Origin: Sipunculus nudus
Lineage: Eukaryota > Annelida > Sipuncula > Golfingiida > Sipunculidae
NCBI GenBank assembly: GCA_026874595.1
Contig: CM049312.1
Location: 48,921,429 to 48,985,428 of the forward strand
Direction of reading: 5' to 3'
Length of the DNA: 64,000 bases
Position numbers and translations under genes: made by a program. The notes under the pieces are model-generated. The model was not told where the DNA came from and searched no databases. It worked only from the letters and a program-made list of their open reading frames with translations. Positions 60,661 to 64,000 of the stretch are shown here, piece after piece (within the stretch, counting starts at the first letter, position 1; each line of letters opens with the position of its first letter).

Positions 60661-60806
60661 AAAATGGGGGCGCAGCAGTTCACATGTGACCTGTTCACAA
60701 TCTAGAATTTCAAATAAGCTCACAGATTCGCTAAAAATGCAAACCAAGTTTTTTTCAAACAGTTAAAAGATAAAGTTCCAATAGTTCTAATCTGGGCATT
60801 CTGCTT

Positions 60807-60870
60807 CTAGACACTGTGTCTAGACGTCTAGACGCTGTGTCTAGACATCTAGACACATTGTCTAGACACC
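60807..60870. repeat. Cluster of TCTAGAC palindromic units
   Basis: Six TCTAGAC/GTCTAGAC motifs within about 65 bp, separated by ACTGT, GCTGT, AT and ACATT spacers; able to form several alternative hairpins. Confidence 0.8.
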
Positions 60871-61164
60871 AGACAGAGCCAGGTAAGTTGCCATGGTGAT
60901 GTCTGGACCCCACCTGGTTGTACTGAATGACCTCTTGACTTGGCTGCTGAAACTCAGCATGTGGTCAACTCTGTTTTCAAACACAGAAAGCCTTTTTCGG
61001 CTACACTACTTTTTTTAAAGCTGCATTTACCCAATCTATTCTTATAAAACTGGCAGAACCATACCATAGAATAATTCTTGTAAAATTGAAACTAATCAGG
61101 TAAACAGTTTCATCATAAAACAGTGTATAAGCTAGAAGAGTCTAAAATTACATTTTCGCTTGTA

Positions 61165-61660
61165 AAAAACAGATCAATGTAGGTGGTGCCACCAATATCT
61201 CAATTTCGGATATGACATATATGACAAACATTTGCATAAAATTTGGTGATGATAGCTCTAGCCGTTTCTGAGATTAAAATTTTAGTGTGCTTTTTTGGAC
61301 AGATGACTTAGTTCAACCTCCTGTAACTCAGACAAAAATCTCCGAACTGGAACCATTAAAACAAATTTGAGAGAGATTGTTCCAAGGACCATTTCTGTGA
61401 AATATGGGACAATTTGGCAGGACAGTTTTGGAGAAGAAGATTTTTAAAGCTTTTTCAGCTTTTCCCCTATAAAATTTAAGAAAATGCAGTTAGAAAAAAA
61501 TAAACAAAATCTGATAGAGTTTTTTATATGACTGATTATTTGCAAATTATTTCAAGATGCTAGCTCCTGCCGTTTTTGTGTTAGGTATGGTTAACGCAGA
61601 GACGCTGCACAACGCAAAAACGCCGCACTATTGCATAATCTTACAGGTTCGTTAAAAAAG
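61165..61660 (+). mobile_element. H5 core and 3' end, third partial copy
   Basis: Matches 1,340-1,826 and 59,830-60,306, more diverged, with a mutated palindrome GGTGGTGCCACC and the end 'cttacaggttcgttaaaa'. Confidence 0.7.
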
Positions 61661-62577
61661 TACTTGAAAGCTAAAAATATAATTACTCATGCAGCAGCGG
61701 CACCTGCCATCAGTTGAGTAGATTATTTCTAAGAGAATCTCGCAAAATTTGCATATGGACCTGGAGAATGATGGAGCATTTTAATGCCATACCGCCAATA
61801 TTTTGGAATGAAAACTCTCCGCTTATTTTGCAGCTCCCTGCCAGTTCACAGAGGTTTAATAAGTCCTCATCTACTCAGTTATAACTGAGGTTATTCGGGA
61901 ACACAGACTCATTATATGAAGCACAGAATGTTGTAAGAAATGGAAGAATAATTTTTGCCTATAACATAAAGACATTCTGGTAAAAACAACCATGAGTATG
62001 ATGCAATCGACAATTGCCTTTGTTAATCAAGCACTTGAAAGTGGCAGCAAACCGACTGACTTTGGAAAAAACTCAATGATCGGCCCACCACTAATATATA
62101 TACATCAGCAGCCCTTAGGGCCCCTGTCATATATATTCTAAGACTTTATATATATTGTATATTGCGGCCTTTACTGGTAGAGAATCTATTACTGGACTTT
62201 CTTATGGTTGCTTAGATTTTTATTTTAGTTTTATACAGCAGTGTAAACAAGACTTGTAAGATTAAATGGTACCATGCAGCCATACTCCGATATAGTGGCT
62301 GGATTGTTAATTTATGATTGTACATATCCTGTATATATGTATAACATATTGAATAGTGAATTTTTTTTACAGCCTACAGGTTTTAAGTATTATGTAAATA
62401 ATCTATCACTGGAATTGTGATTGCTTATATCTTATTTATAGTTATTACTTGTTTGTATACTCAGTATACTTAAAACAGTTGTCAAACTGTAACTCATTTC
62501 AATGAGCTGTTGCAGGTCCTAGTATATGTTATTTCACTTGAGTCTGGCAATTTAAAAAAATAATCTTTAAAAAAAAA
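61661..62577. other. Unassigned AT-rich region
   Basis: No gene seen. Near 62,085 CCCACCACTAATATATA mirrors 22,545. Confidence 0.45.
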
Positions 62578-64000
62578 ACAAGTGACCCATGGGTCATGAC
62601 GCTCAGCTGCCAAGCATGACCTGCGACATCATGGGCTGAGATTCACAACTTCCAGTCAAATTTTTAAGAACCAATTTGCCAATTTGTTGAAATTTTCTAT
62701 GACAACAGAAATATATAAAATGTCTGGTTAAAACACAGCGAATTGATGGTCTGAGGAAAATGTATGATTATTAAGGTATCCAGAACTATTCCCATAGCTT
62801 ACTTGATACCTGTCAGTCTCAAAAGGAACACCACAAAGGGCAAATATAAGATCAAAATATATAGCAAAAAATCAAGGAAATCCATGCAAGAATTATTGAG
62901 AAACAGGTGCTTCTGTATGAATTTTTATTCAATACAAGCCAACTGTACTGCACTTTCATATATGATGATAATATTTATTAAGAAATATTTGACCCAATCC
63001 TTTGCAAGATTACATTAATATACATCCGACTGCCTTCACTTTAACAGTTCTTGAGATAATATGATCAAAAGGAATTTAAAGATGGTTGCCTGGTGGCCAT
63101 TTTGGACTTCTGACAGGTCTGAAATCAGATAACAACCATTCTCTAAATCGGACCAAAAATTGAAGGAAAATTACTGAATCTGCACTGAAAAAAGGATTTC
63201 TAAGGTGGCTAACTGGCAGACAAAATGGATTTCTGACAAGTCTGACATTTTATATCACACATCCTCCAATAAGAGACCAAACTTGGGGCAAATTCTCCAA
63301 ATGATGTTTCAGTAATGAATGTCCAAAACAATTCAAAAGGCATGTTCAGGCGCTCATATCAGATTTATAGATATACAAATGTAAAAGTGTAGGTCCAATA
63401 TTTTTTATTATCACTCTGCTTTTCAATTGGGTCAGCAGGGTTGGTAAACTGCAAAACCTGAAAGAAAAGAAATGCAGAAAGCATGACTAAGAGACTTGTA
63501 ATAAAATAAAGCCATCCTAAATCAAGTACACATCCACATATTATGAGAACAAACACTTGTTTTTATATGTGGTGATTTTTTTAAAAATATTAAGATATCT
63601 AGGAAACTACGTTTATTGCTATGATTCCATAAAATAAACTGCAAAATGTTCCCATCATCTAATAAATCAGTAGCTAAACCTAAATACTATACTCTCACAG
63701 TGTTAATTCCTGGCTGAAGTATTCCAACAACAGTGTTTTGTTATGCAGTAACGAGGTACTTATCACTCAGCCTTATCACTTAATAGCCTGATACAAAAGG
63801 GAGTCATATGTCACCAATGTCACTCACAATTACAGCCACACGGTGAGATGTACCAGCTGGAGTGCAGGCTTATATATACAAGAAAAACAGAGTTGGTCTA
63901 CAAAATAAGTTGACCTGACCTTTGACCTTGGCCTTTTGCCCACATATCAACTGGATTCTTTCTAAATGATGGGTAACTACTAACCAATTACATCTGGCCG
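62578..64000 (+). mobile_element. H1 5' end, element running out of the window
   Basis: ACAAGTGACCCATGGGTCAT and GCTCAGCTG at 62,578-62,610. The downstream sequence has two related phrases, 'ttttggacttctgacaggtctga' (63,101) and 'atggatttctgacaagtctga' (63,225), and a TGACC-rich stretch at 63,911-63,934. No 3' hairpin before the window ends, so the extent is uncertain. Confidence 0.5.
63365..63457 (-). CDS. Possible short exon (low confidence)
   Basis: On the minus strand a pyrimidine-rich tract ending TTTCTTTCAG (63,458-63,467) precedes a frame reading VLQFTNPADPIEKQSDNKKY and a few more residues to a stop at 63,365. The composition is more protein-like than the surrounding repeats, and the acceptor-like tract fits. 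A possible donor GTATAT occurs near 63,374. I do not recognise the protein, and the stretch lies downstream of an H1 5' end, so it may be chance. Confidence 0.25.
   Translation of the reverse strand, partial: VLQFTNPADPIEKQSDNKKYWTYTFTFVYL

Overview
This 64-kb window is AT-rich eukaryotic DNA made almost entirely of transposable-element sequence. I found no intact host gene, rRNA, tRNA or CRISPR array. The repeat types suggest a marine invertebrate, most likely a bivalve mollusc: tandem-repeat cores followed by an (ACGG)n-type microsatellite and a 3' hairpin resemble the 'pearl' elements of bivalves and, more broadly, Helentron-associated non-autonomous elements (HINEs). That taxonomic and class assignment is inference; the architecture is seen directly.

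Most of the window consists of several families of such elements, called H1 to H7 here. H1, H2 and H3 share one plan. The 5' end has a small palindrome followed by an 11-13 nt segment. A core of tandem monomers follows (about 340 bp in H1, 180 bp in H2, 140/280 bp in H3), then an ACGG-like microsatellite. The 3' end is a hairpin of about 31 nt that abuts an A-run. The 5' segment is complementary to the right arm of that hairpin. All copies seen lie in the same orientation (+).

Layout. 1-11,264: nested H5, H1 and H3 elements. 11,265-13,829: an H1b 5' fragment, G-tracts and a decayed Penelope-like element (minus strand; reverse-transcriptase thumb, linker and GIY-YIG nuclease). 13,832-18,774: a four-level nest, H1 containing H2 containing H4 containing H2. 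18,775-23,158: mostly unassigned, with a 3' hairpin element (H7) near 21.1-22.0 kb. 23,159-35,673: H3 and H1 elements; one carries a DNA transposon with TAA target duplications (29,037-30,599), inside which lies a 106-bp perfect palindrome. 35,674-39,404: a MITE-like repeat and a decayed gene of a TE-like invertebrate family with a GCDT motif (about 37,760-38,700). 39,405-42,343: an H2 element containing an H1b element. 43,275-52,633: another deep H1 nest, including a 2.0-kb transposon with perfect 25-bp TIRs and TA duplications (46,174-48,201). 52,876-54,241: a piggyBac-like element (TTAA sites, CCC...GGG ends) with a 90-codon ORF. 54,246-55,600: a tandem array carrying CTCF-like motifs. 55,600-64,000: H3, a second H5 copy holding a solo LTR (58,233-58,575), and further H1/H5 pieces.

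No pathway can be built because there are no working genes. The useful content is the insertion history, which can be read from empty-site comparisons inside the window, and the shared terminal design of the H families.
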